DNA of 34,135 nt from Armatimonadota bacterium (GCA_020060775.1 JAGUZN010000036.1:1-34135), one strand, 5' to 3'; shown: positions 8,694 to 19,181, counted from the stretch's first letter. The notes: generated from the letters alone by a model not told the origin. Program-made: numbers and translations.

Positions 8694-8836
8694 GCGACCT
8701 CTCCTTTTCTGCAGCCACCTGTCCCGACGGCGCGAATGAAGCAGGCTCATGTGCCTGCCACATACATCCTGCCGGGGGTATCCGTACAGGGTGGCGTCGG
8801 GTTGCCAGATGGAAGAACGACTATGACACGATGCTC

Positions 8837-9991
8837 TTATCGGTAACCTGTACGAGCTTCCGCATATTCCTCGTAAGCGCCAAGCGTATGGCCTGTGGCA
8901 ACAAAGGCGCGCATGTTCTCCTCCGGCGTGGCATAGGGCGTTTGGTCGCCAACGCTGAGAATGAAGCCGCCGCCGGCTTTGGCCGCATCCATGCAACGAC
9001 GTACATCCGCCTCCACGTCAGCCGGGGTTCCGTTCAACATCACGGTAATCGAGTTGACATTCCCTTTCAATGACACGCGACTACCGAATACGCGCTTCAC
9101 TTCCGCCAGATCGACATCGCCGGTCGGCGGTGGCTCCAATGCATCCAGGCCATCCACGCCCATGTCCACCGTGATCGATAGGGCTGTGCGCGAGCGACCG
9201 CACATATGGTACTGCACCGGCTTGCCATAGCGATGTGCGACTTCGCACACCGCCCGGCCGAACTCAAGCCCGTACCGCTGGTGCAATTCCGGGCTGATCA
9301 GGCTCATCGAAGTGCTGCTGCCGCCGAGCCCGAGTGAGTCGAGCGGGGTCTCACGGAAGATGCGGTCGAGCAGCGTGACGGCATACTCGCGGTAGGCCAC
9401 GAACAGGTATTCCATCAACTCCGGGTAATCGTAGAGATCCATGACCATGTCCTGTGTGCCGCGCAGGCTATCCCACCAATCAATCGGCATCGGCAACCAA
9501 TAGCCGACATGGGCACGATCACCAATCGCATCATAGGCCGCGAGGGTTTCGGTCACCCCCTTGGTGTCCGGATGCTTCAGGAGCTCCAGTACTTTCGGCG
9601 CATCCGCCTCCGGATCTTTGACCAGCGTCGTCAACCGGCTCAGCGGGGTATGCGTCTCCAGAAACAGGTCGCTCGACAGATCCCCCTTCGGCGTGTGAAT
9701 GACACGCGTGTAGCGAACCTGCTCTGCCGTCTCCGCGATATTGACAATTTCAACCGGCGGGTCGTGTGGCGAGGGTTCTTCTTCGAGATGCAGATAGGCA
9801 TCGGCGCCAAAACGCTCGTATTCCGTCTCCACCCGGGCACGCCATAACGGCATCTGGCGGCGCCAGAAGAATTCGATATAATCATCCGTGCTGTAACGCA
9901 CGGGCACCATCTCGCTTAGCCCGAGCGTGACGGGCACGCGGTCCGGCGTCCCACCGGCCATGGCAACCGTGAGGCGTTCTTTCGGGGTCAT
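8837..9991 (-). CDS. Uroporphyrinogen decarboxylase-family (URO-D/MtaA-like) protein
   Basis: 384 aa; MTPKERLTVAMAGGTPDRVPV...VQYHMCGRSRTALSITVDMGVDGLDALEPPP. Confidence 0.8.
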   Translation of the reverse strand: MTPKERLTVAMAGGTPDRVPVTLGLSEMVPVRYSTDDYIEFFWRRQMPLWRARVETEYERFGADAYLHLEEEPSPHDPPVEIVNIAETAEQVRYTRVIHTPKGDLSSDLFLETHTPLSRLTTLVKDPEADAPKVLELLKHPDTKGVTETLAAYDAIGDRAHVGYWLPMPIDWWDSLRGTQDMVMDLYDYPELMEYLFVAYREYAVTLLDRIFRETPLDSLGLGGSSTSMSLISPELHQRYGLEFGRAVCEVAHRYGKPVQYHMCGRSRTALSITVDMGVDGLDALEPPPTGDVDLAEVKRVFGSRVSLKGNVNSITVMLNGTPADVEADVRRCMDAAKAGGGFILSVGDQTPYATPEENMRAFVATGHTLGAYEEYAEARTGYR

Positions 9992-10009
9992 GATCGTAAC
10001 CTCTTTCTG

Positions 10010-11611
10010 TCAGAGCATGCGTGAGAACCAGAACGAGTACAGATCCGCATTGCGCAGGGCAAAGAGGATGCGGACTGCCCGTCCCTGCAGCGCCGATAAA
10101 TCTTCGCCTCCGCGCCAGGCGAGCACTGCATCGACCTGATCGCCGCTGAACGGCACCGCATCGTTGTCTACCTGTTCGTCAACGCGTCGGGTGCCAGGTC
10201 CCGCCAGCCGAGTGCGCTCCCCCTCTTCGGGAAAACGCAGGTTAGGTGAGGCGAGGTAATCGCCAATCCCAAAGCCGGGGATCACCCGACCGCTGTCTGC
10301 ATCGCGTATTTCCGCCAGGATTTCTCCATTCTTCGTCCGTGCATTGATATGCAGAGTGGGTCCGTCCACAACGATGGGCCGTGTCAACACGGCGCCTTTC
10401 CGCTCGCTCGCGCGCAAGGAGGCGAAACCGTCGAGCCGCAGCCGTGCCAGAAACAGGGCACTCGATACCCGCTCCTGGGCATAGTCCAGGCCGGTGTCTT
10501 TCAATAGGGACGGCATCACATGACTGTGCCGATAGCCGGTGTAGTAGAACCACAACTCGTCACCACGCTGGATCGGAGGACAGGCAAATAGCATGCCGTT
10601 ATCGTATATCTCGCGATCCGTGCTGGGCGACAGGGCGATGAACGGCTTGCGTTGCCCAGGGCGCTCCCAGTGTGTCAGATCGTTACTCCAGGTCAGGGCT
10701 GGCCAGATCAAGCCATCCTGATTTGCGGAACTCTCATCGGCAATCCAGTACCCGGAATGCTGGAACATGGCCGGCAGACCGATATACATCCCGTGATAGG
10801 GGAATACCGGCATATTGTAAACATCCATCCAGAAATGCTCAGGATTGCAGTATAACGGCGAGCGGTAATCAGGGTCACCAGCATACCGCTGTAATGCTTC
10901 AGCGCCCGCCTGCCGGTCTGCGGCATCCGCGTGATAAATGAATTCCGGCGATGTCCAGACCACCCCATCCGTGCTGGTCGACAGCCCTACCTGCCTGCCG
11001 TATTCGGGCACGGCTCCGGAGACATCCATACTGTGCCCGTACAGTTTCACCGTGGCGATCAGCAACCCGTGTTCCGAATCACACCACAAACGGTACTCAT
11101 CCGAACTGAGGATCACGGGATGATTGGGATCACCGACGGGTTGCCAGCGGAATCCATCGTGAGATTGCAGGGGGAACAGCCCTATCGGTTGGGCGCCACC
11201 CTTATACATCAAACCGCAGTAGCGTGCAGCGGAAACCCCATCCCAGGATGGATTCGGCGCCAGCACCATCTCTTCATATCGGCCGGAGGGATGCCTGCCG
11301 GTGTCCACGATGTTATTCTTCCGGCTGCCGGCGTATTCGACTAGATGCAGGTTCGGGCGATGCCAGTTGATGCCGTCTTCGGATTCGGCGTATAAGGGCA
11401 GCGAGTTATCCCCATCTTGTCCGATATACCATAAGCGCCACCGACCATCTTCAGTGGGCAAAGGCGCGTTCCATACGCACACTTCTCCCTCAATATCGGT
11501 TGCCGGCGCCAACACGGGCCGCCCATGTTTGACCGGCTCGTGGAACACACGTTCAATATGCTCGTCCAGTTCGATATGTGCGTTATCAAGGAAAAAGTAT
11601 TTATTCATCAT
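10010..11611 (-). CDS. Glycosyl hydrolase-like (GH32/GH43-type beta-propeller) protein
   Basis: MMNKYFFLDNAHIELDEHIERVFHEPVKHGRPVLAP...WRLWYIGQDGD...YAESEDGINWHRP; C-terminal VRILFALRNADLYSFWF. Start moved from 11803 to 11611 to avoid overlap. Confidence 0.7.
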   Translation of the reverse strand: MMNKYFFLDNAHIELDEHIERVFHEPVKHGRPVLAPATDIEGEVCVWNAPLPTEDGRWRLWYIGQDGDNSLPLYAESEDGINWHRPNLHLVEYAGSRKNNIVDTGRHPSGRYEEMVLAPNPSWDGVSAARYCGLMYKGGAQPIGLFPLQSHDGFRWQPVGDPNHPVILSSDEYRLWCDSEHGLLIATVKLYGHSMDVSGAVPEYGRQVGLSTSTDGVVWTSPEFIYHADAADRQAGAEALQRYAGDPDYRSPLYCNPEHFWMDVYNMPVFPYHGMYIGLPAMFQHSGYWIADESSANQDGLIWPALTWSNDLTHWERPGQRKPFIALSPSTDREIYDNGMLFACPPIQRGDELWFYYTGYRHSHVMPSLLKDTGLDYAQERVSSALFLARLRLDGFASLRASERKGAVLTRPIVVDGPTLHINARTKNGEILAEIRDADSGRVIPGFGIGDYLASPNLRFPEEGERTRLAGPGTRRVDEQVDNDAVPFSGDQVDAVLAWRGGEDLSALQGRAVRILFALRNADLYSFWFSRML

Positions 11612-11672
11612 CGCTACTTCCGGTGTACAGCCAATACAGAGTATCAGTAACCGTCTTCCGCATGTACGGCGA

Positions 11673-12110
11673 TTACCCTGCGCTACGGCGAACGACCACA
11701 CTGCAGCGGGCTTGATCGCAGGCCGACAGGTCGACGGTGCAGGTATACCCCAGTGGCTCCAGCACGCGGCGGTACAACACGTCGCAATGCCCACAGTAGT
11801 CATGGTAAGCCGTGACGTGCGGCAACTGCAGCAGCCGGCCTTTGGATGGGCAGGCGTGCATGTGGATGCAGAACTCCCCCGCCTCCTCGTCCAGCGTCAT
11901 GGTGAAGTCCGCCGCTTCTTCGTTTAAGGTGTGGCTCCAGTACTGCCAGCACCCGCGCAGGCCATCTTCCTGTACCAGTGTCCGCAGATTGTCGAGAAAT
12001 CGATCCGATAACGCACACCAGAAACCATGGACAGCCTCGCGTCCCCCGCGGGCCTCGAGAAAGTCAAACAGTGCACTGTAGGCCGGGATGAAATCGGTGC
12101 AGGGAATCAC
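11673..12110 (-). CDS. L-2-amino-thiazoline-4-carboxylate hydrolase-like small protein
   Basis: 145 aa; CIHMHACPSKGRLLQLPHVTAYHDYCGHCDVLYRRVLEPLGY; GTGA overlap with upstream gene. Confidence 0.55.
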   Translation of the reverse strand: MIPCTDFIPAYSALFDFLEARGGREAVHGFWCALSDRFLDNLRTLVQEDGLRGCWQYWSHTLNEEAADFTMTLDEEAGEFCIHMHACPSKGRLLQLPHVTAYHDYCGHCDVLYRRVLEPLGYTCTVDLSACDQARCSVVVRRSAG

Positions 12111-12580
12111 GAGGCATCCTCCCGCCGGACAAAACGCAGGGAGGCTCGCCCTGTCTCCGGATCATACGCGCGCCACTCCAGCATATAGGGCGTCCCCTGG
12201 CAGATCGTCTCGTAGACCGTTCTGCTCGTTTCGAAGAAGAGTGCGGCCAGCGGATGCCCCTGCGCGCGGATATGCGTCACCGCCGGACAGGCCTCGACCT
12301 CGACCAGCAAGCTGTCATTATCGAGGTTCAGCCGAACGGAACTGCCTTCGATCGCATAAATCGTTGCCAGGTGCTCCTGCAGCGCCGCGAGTCCGCATGC
12401 ACGGATGGCGTCAGACAGCGGCGCGTAGTAGGCGGCGGCGAAGTGGCGCAGGTACTCTCGCACCGCCTCCGCCCCATAGTGCTCGTGGACATAAGCGATC
12501 CCAACATTGAGCGCACTGTGGAAATCTTTATGCAGGTACGCATTATCCGAGGCCGTGCGGCGCATTACCTCGCGGGTCAT
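12107..12580 (-). CDS. Second ATC-hydrolase-like/related small protein
   Basis: MTREVMRRTASDNAYLHKDFHSALNVGIAYVHEHYGAEAVREYLRHFAAAYYAPL; internal start chosen to avoid overlap with the gene ending at 12585. Confidence 0.5.
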   Translation of the reverse strand: MTREVMRRTASDNAYLHKDFHSALNVGIAYVHEHYGAEAVREYLRHFAAAYYAPLSDAIRACGLAALQEHLATIYAIEGSSVRLNLDNDSLLVEVEACPAVTHIRAQGHPLAALFFETSRTVYETICQGTPYMLEWRAYDPETGRASLRFVRREDAS

Positions 12581-12584
12581 GCCT

Positions 12585-13604
12585 TCACCCTCCCTGTGGT
12601 GCGAACTTAGCCGAATCCAGAAGGGTGCGAGCATGCAGTTGTCCCCCACCCCCACGGTGGGCAACTGCATCGACTTCATCTACCGGAGGCAGCAGCACAT
12701 CGGCATCGCGCTCCAGTGCTCGCGCAATCGCGCGTTCGCAGGCAGGTGTCAGCGAGTAGTGCAGGTAGTTCTGCCAGGTGGAAAAGATGCCCAACTCGCA
12801 GAGCAGCTTTTTCTCACCGGCCAGCCAGCAAGTTAACGCCTTGCCACCGTATACGGCGTACATCAAGCGATTCATGCGCCGTTGCAGGCACCAGGCTTCG
12901 CGCCACAACCCTGCGCGCGCCGCGTGCAGAATACGATTGGCCAGATAGCCATTGAAGGCTCCCCCGCCGAGCAACAATCCATCATAGCCCGCCTGTAAAT
13001 ACCCAACACCAGCGAACTCATCGCCGGTGAGCAGGGTCAATGCGGGGCGTCCCTGACGCGCGGTCAGTGCAATCCCGCGACGGGTTGGGCAGGCTGAGCT
13101 ATCCTTGATCAGCACGACCCGTTCTTCCGCATAAATCTCAGCCAATACCGCCTCAGGCACAACCAGCGGGCCTTCAGCGCCACGATCATAGATCCCCACC
13201 GGCAGCGGGCAGGCGCGGGTCGCTTCGCGATAGAGAGCGATGATATGTTTTGGGGTAGCGTTCATGAGGAAATAGGGCGGTGCAATCACCGCCAGCGTCG
13301 CCCCGCACTCGGCGGCGTGGACCATGTTATCGATGATGCGCGCCGCGGAATTATCGGTGACCTGCACGGCCACGGGCATTCGTCCCCCCACCGCCTGTAC
13401 CACCGTGCGCACCAGCGTCCACCGATCCCGCTCGGGCAGCCAGGGCCCCTCGCCGTTGGTTCCGGCGAGGAATAGCCCTTGCACACCCAGGCGGAAGTGG
13501 TGTTCAACCATGCGCTCCACCGCCGGGATATCGATGGCCATCTTGTGGGTGAACGGCGTTGGCGCGGCCGACCACACACCGCCGGGTAACTGCAATTGCA
13601 TCAT
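12585..13604 (-). CDS. Dihydrodipicolinate synthase/N-acetylneuraminate lyase family protein
   Basis: GVWSAAPTPFTHKMAIDIPAVERMVEHHFRLGVQGLFLAGTNGEGPWL, classic DHDPS-family N-terminus. Confidence 0.85.
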   Translation of the reverse strand: MMQLQLPGGVWSAAPTPFTHKMAIDIPAVERMVEHHFRLGVQGLFLAGTNGEGPWLPERDRWTLVRTVVQAVGGRMPVAVQVTDNSAARIIDNMVHAAECGATLAVIAPPYFLMNATPKHIIALYREATRACPLPVGIYDRGAEGPLVVPEAVLAEIYAEERVVLIKDSSACPTRRGIALTARQGRPALTLLTGDEFAGVGYLQAGYDGLLLGGGAFNGYLANRILHAARAGLWREAWCLQRRMNRLMYAVYGGKALTCWLAGEKKLLCELGIFSTWQNYLHYSLTPACERAIARALERDADVLLPPVDEVDAVAHRGGGGQLHARTLLDSAKFAPQGG

Positions 13605-13613
13605 GATCACGTC

Positions 13614-14729
13614 CTACACACGAAAGGTGAACCAGCGAATATTCGCCACATTATCTTCATAGCACCAGAATGCCAGATAGATCGCACCGTCTGATCGAGT
13701 GGTCAGGCTAGGCGCGCCAAATCGCAGGGTGGCGAAGTTCTGTGCCATCGACGCCTCCTGCGCGGTGAGTCCCGCCTCCTGCGCTCCCCACAGCGGCTCT
13801 TGTGCATCAGTCACCCACCGCTCACCCTCCAGGTGTGCGAAAGCCATCCACAACCCCGGGCGGTCCATCCGTCGATACGCGCACAGCAACCGGCCATCCT
13901 CCAGCAACAACGGGGTGAGCGTCTGCCCATAGAGATCCGTCGCGCGCGGGGGCGTCCAGGTGGCGCCGCCATCGTCGCTCACGGCGTACTGGTTTGGCAG
14001 GTCGCACCCGGCAACCTCATCGTATCCCCAGGCCAACGCAAGAAGGCGACCGTCAGGGTACTCGACAATTTTTGACTCCCAGAAGATGCATCCCGGGGCG
14101 TGCATGACGTCGAGGTACGTTGGCCAACTCGCACCACGATCCTCGGATACGAAGGCGACCATACGCATGCCATTCGGGCAATAGCCGTCCCAGCCACGCC
14201 AGGTGGAGGTGGGGAGCAACCAGCGTCCGCCACGGAGCGGCGTCACCGGCGCACACAGCTCAAACTCCGGACCGATAAGTGGCGGCGTAAGGCGTTCCGG
14301 TGCGCTCCAGGTGCGGCCGGCATCCCGGGAACGGAGCAGGGCCAACTCCGTCGGCACAAAGCCGAGGGTATCCGGATTGCACAGACCGGCATCAGGATGG
14401 GCGCTACGGTCAGCACGCACCATGAATGCCACCAGTTCGCCGTCAGGCAGCACGGTAAGCCGGCAGGAGTCGGAAGTCAGTCGCGTCGGCGTACTGGGGG
14501 CAATCGGTCCCTCCAGCACCCAGTTCCGGCCGTTATCGGTGGAACGCGCGACATGGGTATGGCAATTCACCGCTTCAAAGGCTTCGCCAAGCACCAGAGT
14601 CGCCAGCATCGTCCCGTGGTCCAGACAGACTACCGATGGGAAGTAAGCCTGCACGCTGCGGAGGTGCGGGGCATGGTGGCGGTATATCAAACCAGTCGTG
14701 ATATTACGCAACAGCGCGTGTTCCAACAT
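13614..14729 (-). CDS. Sialidase/neuraminidase-superfamily (BNR-repeat) exo-glycosidase
   Basis: SxDxGxxW repeats: RSTDNGRNWVLEG, RSRDAGRTWSAPE, SEDRGASWPT, SDDGGATWTPP. SD AGGAGA before ATG at 14729. Confidence 0.85.
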   Translation of the reverse strand: MLEHALLRNITTGLIYRHHAPHLRSVQAYFPSVVCLDHGTMLATLVLGEAFEAVNCHTHVARSTDNGRNWVLEGPIAPSTPTRLTSDSCRLTVLPDGELVAFMVRADRSAHPDAGLCNPDTLGFVPTELALLRSRDAGRTWSAPERLTPPLIGPEFELCAPVTPLRGGRWLLPTSTWRGWDGYCPNGMRMVAFVSEDRGASWPTYLDVMHAPGCIFWESKIVEYPDGRLLALAWGYDEVAGCDLPNQYAVSDDGGATWTPPRATDLYGQTLTPLLLEDGRLLCAYRRMDRPGLWMAFAHLEGERWVTDAQEPLWGAQEAGLTAQEASMAQNFATLRFGAPSLTTRSDGAIYLAFWCYEDNVANIRWFTFRV

Positions 14730-14849
14730 GGGTTCTCCTATGCTGGTCATGGATAGCAACGATATCGATGCCCTGTGTTCACCAAGCTCTCTTAATGCAC
14801 TCCACGCAGTGGCATGGCACGACAGGATTGCTCATGTAAGCACACATCC

Positions 14850-14885
14850 ACTATACCGAAATTCACGCGAGCACACTTGCACTAT
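14850..14885 (-). promoter_or_regulatory. Promoter/operator of sialidase operon: ATAGTGCAA (14885-14877) - 21 nt - TATAGT (14855-14850)
   Basis: Shared architecture with the sites at 17574, 20950 and 26325. Confidence 0.65.
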
Positions 14886-15046
14886 TCGATCAACCGTATA
14901 ATAAAATCCAAGCTATTTCCTCTGACTCTGCGGTACTCGTACAGCAATAGTGATAAGTCTATAAACAATATATACAATATACCATATACAATGACGAACG
15001 CCATGCCCGACAATTCAGCAGAGCCTATTTTCGCACACAGATACGA

Positions 15047-15075
15047 TTGACACGCAAAGAAGTGGGTGCTAAGAT
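15047..15075 (+). promoter_or_regulatory. Candidate promoter of AraC-family gene: TTGACA (15047-15052) - 17 nt - TAAGAT (15070-15075)
   Basis: Perfect -35 hexamer with optimal spacer. Confidence 0.55.
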
Positions 15076-15132
15076 TTTAATACATTATTCATACTGATGC
15101 CTCGCACGCCAATCATGACATCAAGGCTGGTA

Positions 15133-15141
15133 TTGCACTAT
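15133..15141 (+). promoter_or_regulatory. TTGCACTAT motif in the leader of the AraC-family gene
   Basis: Exact match to the regulon motif, 30 bp upstream of the GTG start. Confidence 0.55.
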
Positions 15142-15170
15142 TAAGGCGTCCGCCGGAATGCTAGAAGACG

Positions 15171-16109
15171 GTGACCGAGCGCATGATCTCTCAACCGCTG
15201 AATCCATTGCACCGTTACCCCTTTCCGACACAGCAACGGCTGTGGCGGAACATGGCCGTGCAAGACACCACTGTTGAACTGCACGGACACCAAATCAGAA
15301 TACACAGCGTGTTGCTCCGCCGTTGGAGAACAGGCCAGGGCATCAAAATGGATTTCGTCCACAACCATTGGTTCTTCGAAAGCCATTTTGTCCTGGACGG
15401 CACCCTCACCTCACTGATGGACGGACGCCCTCCAACCGACGAAGGCGCAGTTATGCTACTTCCCCCCCACTCTCCGCATGCCTGGCGGCTGGAAACGCCG
15501 GAGTGCATTGATCTCATCCTCACGTTCACGGTCTTACCGATTCCGGAAATCGTCATACCGGCGGCATGGCCGGTATCGCCAGAGGTGCTTGCCGATCTTT
15601 CGCACCTGCTCCACGAAGCTGAAAAAGGGGGAGCAGGCTGGCGGGATCGCATGAAAGCCCATCTGATGCTGTTGTTCTCGCATATATTTGTGCTGTATAA
15701 CTGGCCGCAGGTGGAGCGCGAGGAGTTCCCTACCCAGGAGCGCCAGTTCATCCTGGAGATCGACCGCTTTCTCTATGATCACCTCGCCAGCCCCATTTCC
15801 CTGGAGGATGTCGCCGACCACATGCACATGAGCGTGAGCAGCCTCACACGTCGCTACCGCCGATTGACCGGCATGTCGCTGATTAACCAGCTGATGACTT
15901 TTCGATTGGATGAGGCCGCGAATCTGTTGATCAGCACCGACCTACCCATCGCTGAGATCGCCCGGCGCGTCGGCTTCAACTCGCAAGCGTATTTCTGCCG
16001 ATGCTACAAGGCCCGGGCTAGAGGAGGGCTCTCGCCCTCGGAAGCACGTCAGGCGTTGCGCCACCCCCAGGAAGAACGTTCCCCGCGTCAGGCGCGCAAG
16101 CCAGGATGA
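15171..16109 (+). CDS. AraC-family transcriptional regulator (cupin-like N-terminus, C-terminal double HTH)
   Basis: 312 aa; ISLEDVADHMHMSVSSLTRRYRRLTGMSLINQLMTFRLDEAANLLISTDLPIAEIARRVGFNSQAYFCRCYKARAR. Confidence 0.9.
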   Translation: MTERMISQPLNPLHRYPFPTQQRLWRNMAVQDTTVELHGHQIRIHSVLLRRWRTGQGIKMDFVHNHWFFESHFVLDGTLTSLMDGRPPTDEGAVMLLPPHSPHAWRLETPECIDLILTFTVLPIPEIVIPAAWPVSPEVLADLSHLLHEAEKGGAGWRDRMKAHLMLLFSHIFVLYNWPQVEREEFPTQERQFILEIDRFLYDHLASPISLEDVADHMHMSVSSLTRRYRRLTGMSLINQLMTFRLDEAANLLISTDLPIAEIARRVGFNSQAYFCRCYKARARGGLSPSEARQALRHPQEERSPRQARKPG

Positions 16110-16134
16110 CCGAGACCAGGGCCATAATGATTGT

Positions 16135-16165
16135 GAAGGCTCCGGGAATACCTCCCGGAGCCTTC
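16135..16165. terminator. Hairpin between convergent genes, probable bidirectional terminator
   Basis: GAAGGCTCCGGGA-ATACC-TCCCGGAGCCTTC, 13-bp perfect stem; no strong U-tract. Confidence 0.7.
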
Positions 16166-16187
16166 GTACATGGAATTTGATCTACGG

Positions 16188-17525
16188 TTACTTGCCTCCC
16201 AACCACTTCATGTTGTACTTGTCGGTGAAGTAGCGGTTCATCATCTCGATCTCCGCATCGCTCAACGCACGGTTGTAAATGAGGAATGCCCCGATGTCAA
16301 TGGCACTGAAGTAGCTGCCACATCGCGTACTATCCCAGGGTAAGCCCGGATTGAAGATCGCCTTGTTATTGAGACCGCCGATCGAGTAGCGGTTGCGCTG
16401 GGCAAGAAACGGGCCCGCAGTCACGGTCACCGATGCCATCTGCTTCGCGTTGTAATACGTATCGAGTGCCGTGCCTGACACCCGCGTGGTCGAAACCCAG
16501 TACTCGGTCTTTTTCGGGCGTAAACTTCCGGAGTTTGGGATAATGTTCATCGTGCTATCAGGCGGGTTGGTTCTGGCCCAGGTGCAGTCCCAGGTCCAGG
16601 CTTCGAGGAAATTGGTCAGTGCCGCGGGATCGTCAGGATATATCCCGTAAAACAGCTTCTTCGTGCCATCGGAGAACTGATCGCTTCCCGTCCCGGTGCC
16701 ATACCGCGTGAATCCCAATACTAAAAAGATGGTGATGTTGGAGGTGTCGCTCAGCGTGAAGGTGCCGTTGACCGCACGGCCGTAGCGATAAGTTCCATTC
16801 GATAACGTGCGCACCGCTGGGAATCCGTTCAACCCCGCAGGCTGCGGGATGACGTTCAAGTCCTGCGAGCCGGCCATAGTGGAGTCGTAATCCCAGAAGA
16901 CGACGGCGTCATTGCCATTGCCACTGCGGTCGGGCCAGGTTTTGAAGGGCGACAGCGTGATCGCCTCCGCATCCAGCCACACCTTCATCCCGGATAAAGG
17001 TAGCAGGTACCCCTTGGCAATCTCCACGTGGCCATCCAGGAACGAGGCCACCGAGGCGTTGCTGTGGCGCTGATCCGTATCATCGGCGAAGTAGGCCACG
17101 TTGTCATAGGTGAGCGGCGACGTGGTGGCCGCGTGCTGGCCATCGGTGGTGAGGAAGGTCTCGGTCGGTGACTGCAACTCGCCCAACGACATGCTGCTCA
17201 CGTAGCTGTTGAAGACATAAGCATTAGCCACTTTTTTGCCCTTGGTCGGGCACATGAGGATGTTGCGATCCACGTTGATTTCCGGCCAGACGCTGGAGTG
17301 ATCAGGCAGCACCTCGTCATGATCCTGGGCATACATAAGAATGGCCACGGCGATCTGCCGCTGATTGTTCAGGCAGCTCGACTGTCGGGCCTTCTCCCGC
17401 GCTTTCGCGAAGACCGGGAAGAGAATGGCGGCCAGGATGGCGATTATGGCGATGACGACGAGGAGTTCAATCAGGGTAAATCCCCACCGAGTACGGCCGT
17501 GTGGTGGATAAGCAGTAGAATGCAT
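16188..17525 (-). CDS. Pseudopilin-type protein 1 (N-methylation signal + H-X9-DG) with LamG-like C-terminal domain
   Basis: [67 protein letters not shown]. Confidence 0.9.
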   Translation of the reverse strand: MHSTAYPPHGRTRWGFTLIELLVVIAIIAILAAILFPVFAKAREKARQSSCLNNQRQIAVAILMYAQDHDEVLPDHSSVWPEINVDRNILMCPTKGKKVANAYVFNSYVSSMSLGELQSPTETFLTTDGQHAATTSPLTYDNVAYFADDTDQRHSNASVASFLDGHVEIAKGYLLPLSGMKVWLDAEAITLSPFKTWPDRSGNGNDAVVFWDYDSTMAGSQDLNVIPQPAGLNGFPAVRTLSNGTYRYGRAVNGTFTLSDTSNITIFLVLGFTRYGTGTGSDQFSDGTKKLFYGIYPDDPAALTNFLEAWTWDCTWARTNPPDSTMNIIPNSGSLRPKKTEYWVSTTRVSGTALDTYYNAKQMASVTVTAGPFLAQRNRYSIGGLNNKAIFNPGLPWDSTRCGSYFSAIDIGAFLIYNRALSDAEIEMMNRYFTDKYNMKWLGGK

Positions 17526-17573
17526 GTACCACCTCCTATCAAATGTATCAATAAACCAGGCGATTTCATGGCA

Positions 17574-17609
17574 ATTATCGCACGGATTACAAGGGGAAAT
17601 TTGTACTAT
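17574..17609 (-). promoter_or_regulatory. Promoter/operator of pseudopilin 1: ATAGTACAA - 21 nt - GATAAT
   Basis: Same spacing as the other regulon sites; distal half-like site TATAAATATCAGGGC at 17623-17637. Confidence 0.65.
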
Positions 17610-17731
17610 CAGGGAAAACGATTATAAATATCAGGGCGTTCTAACAGCAAATGCGGAAGCGACGTATTGTGGCAAAGGATTGCTCGGTGAGGCCGCGGAG
17701 CACAGGATCGATAGGTCGTGGTGCAATGACG

Positions 17732-17764
17732 AGCACCCCGGGAGAGACGCTCTCCCGGGGTGCT
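17732..17764. terminator. 15-bp perfect hairpin downstream of pseudopilin 2
   Basis: AGCACCCCGGGAGAG-ACG-CTCTCCCGGGGTGCT; ends 23 nt beyond the stop at 17787. Confidence 0.7.
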
Positions 17765-17786
17765 TACGCTTGCTCGTGATCAGAAT

Positions 17787-19181
17787 TCAGCGGTTATACA
17801 GGCGTTTCAGATTGTACTTCTGCAGCAAGTAGTCGCGCACAGCGGTGTCTGTGCTCATGTCCTTGTGATAGATGAGAATCGCGGCGATATCCACGGGAGA
17901 GGGGCACCTGATGTATCGAGTCACATTATTAGTGTATAGATGCACACCCGCTCCCACGGTCAGGCGAATCGAGCCGCCAGCGGTGCCAAATGTCCCACTG
18001 CCAGCCGCGGGAGGCGTGTTGAAATAGATGCTGCTCGGATGCCCGGCGCCATATGGGTTCCTCCCGTTCTCATAGTAGGTAACGGTGGTACCGCTCATCT
18101 GGATTTCCGATACCACGAACTCCTGCGGTTTCGGAATCCATTCGACAAAGCCGGCGTACGTACTGCGCGTCAGGCCTTTACTGCCCAGGCAGAAGGAGTT
18201 TCCATGATTGTCAACAAGGCTGGCGCCGGCCTGGCGTAAGTAGCCTACCGTTGTTGTGAAGTTGATGTCGGCACTGGCCGCTCCATCATTCGAGTAATAC
18301 ACGATGGGGTAATCGAGCGCTGATGCTGTCCCACTGAAGGGAACTTTCGCGCGGTAGACGGCATACATCGCCAAATTTGTCACGTTGCCACCAGATAAAG
18401 ACCCGGTGAAGAAGGAGCCTTGGGTATACGTCGTTTTGGTGATGGCATCCAGACTGATGGCCGGTCGCCCATTGAGGCCATCCGGCTGTACGAGCTTAAA
18501 GCCCACGGTGCTGCGGGTGGTGCTATCATAGCGCTGGCCACTGTCGCCACGGTTACCCACCAGCGTCATGCCGCTGCTGCCTCGATCCGCCCATTCGGCC
18601 GTCCCCGTGTCAAAGCCGTAGTCGGCCTCGAACCAGCACACCGCGCCACTGGGTGGCAGTATCGGGGTGTTGACCACGGCCACATGTCCGTCCAGAAAGG
18701 AGGCCACTCCCGCATTGCTGTGGCGGTAGTCCAGGTCATCGGCGAAATAGGCCACATTGTCGTAGGTCACTGGCGAGGTGGTGGCCGCGTGCTGCCCATC
18801 ACAGGTGAGCGTCACGCCGTCCGGACCGGTCAACTCGCCTAACGACATACTGCTCACATAGGCGTTGTAGACGTAGGCGTTGGCGATCTTCTTCCCCTTG
18901 GTGGGGCACATCAGAATGTTGCGGTCGACATTGATCTCCGGCCACACATTCGAGTGGTCTGGCAGCACCTCGTCATGATCCTGGGCGTACATGAGGATGG
19001 CCACGGCAATCTGCCGCTGGTTGTTCAGGCAGCTTGACTGCCGCGCCTTCTCCCGCGCTTTCGCAAACACCGGAAAGAGAATAGCAGCCAATATGGCTAT
19101 AATCGCGATGACGACGAGTAGCTCAATGAGCGTAAACCCCCGCCGTACCCTGCCGTACATCGGGCACACAGTAGAATACAT
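17787..19181 (-). CDS. Pseudopilin-type protein 2 (N-methylation + H-X9-DG) with a different lectin/LamG-like C-terminus
   Basis: [58 protein letters not shown]; divergent C-terminal ~280 aa. Confidence 0.9.
   Translation of the reverse strand: MYSTVCPMYGRVRRGFTLIELLVVIAIIAILAAILFPVFAKAREKARQSSCLNNQRQIAVAILMYAQDHDEVLPDHSNVWPEINVDRNILMCPTKGKKIANAYVYNAYVSSMSLGELTGPDGVTLTCDGQHAATTSPVTYDNVAYFADDLDYRHSNAGVASFLDGHVAVVNTPILPPSGAVCWFEADYGFDTGTAEWADRGSSGMTLVGNRGDSGQRYDSTTRSTVGFKLVQPDGLNGRPAISLDAITKTTYTQGSFFTGSLSGGNVTNLAMYAVYRAKVPFSGTASALDYPIVYYSNDGAASADINFTTTVGYLRQAGASLVDNHGNSFCLGSKGLTRSTYAGFVEWIPKPQEFVVSEIQMSGTTVTYYENGRNPYGAGHPSSIYFNTPPAAGSGTFGTAGGSIRLTVGAGVHLYTNNVTRYIRCPSPVDIAAILIYHKDMSTDTAVRDYLLQKYNLKRLYNR

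Noticed and set aside
8837-8996. N-terminal extension of the 998-aa ORF
   Set aside because: Overlaps the URO-D gene in another frame with low-complexity Arg/Cys/His-rich sequence; GTG at 8693 with strong SD is better.
14945-14960. CAATAGTGATAAG as a plus-strand copy of the regulon motif
   Set aside because: Only ATAGTG matches and no -10 hexamer is found at the 21-nt spacing.
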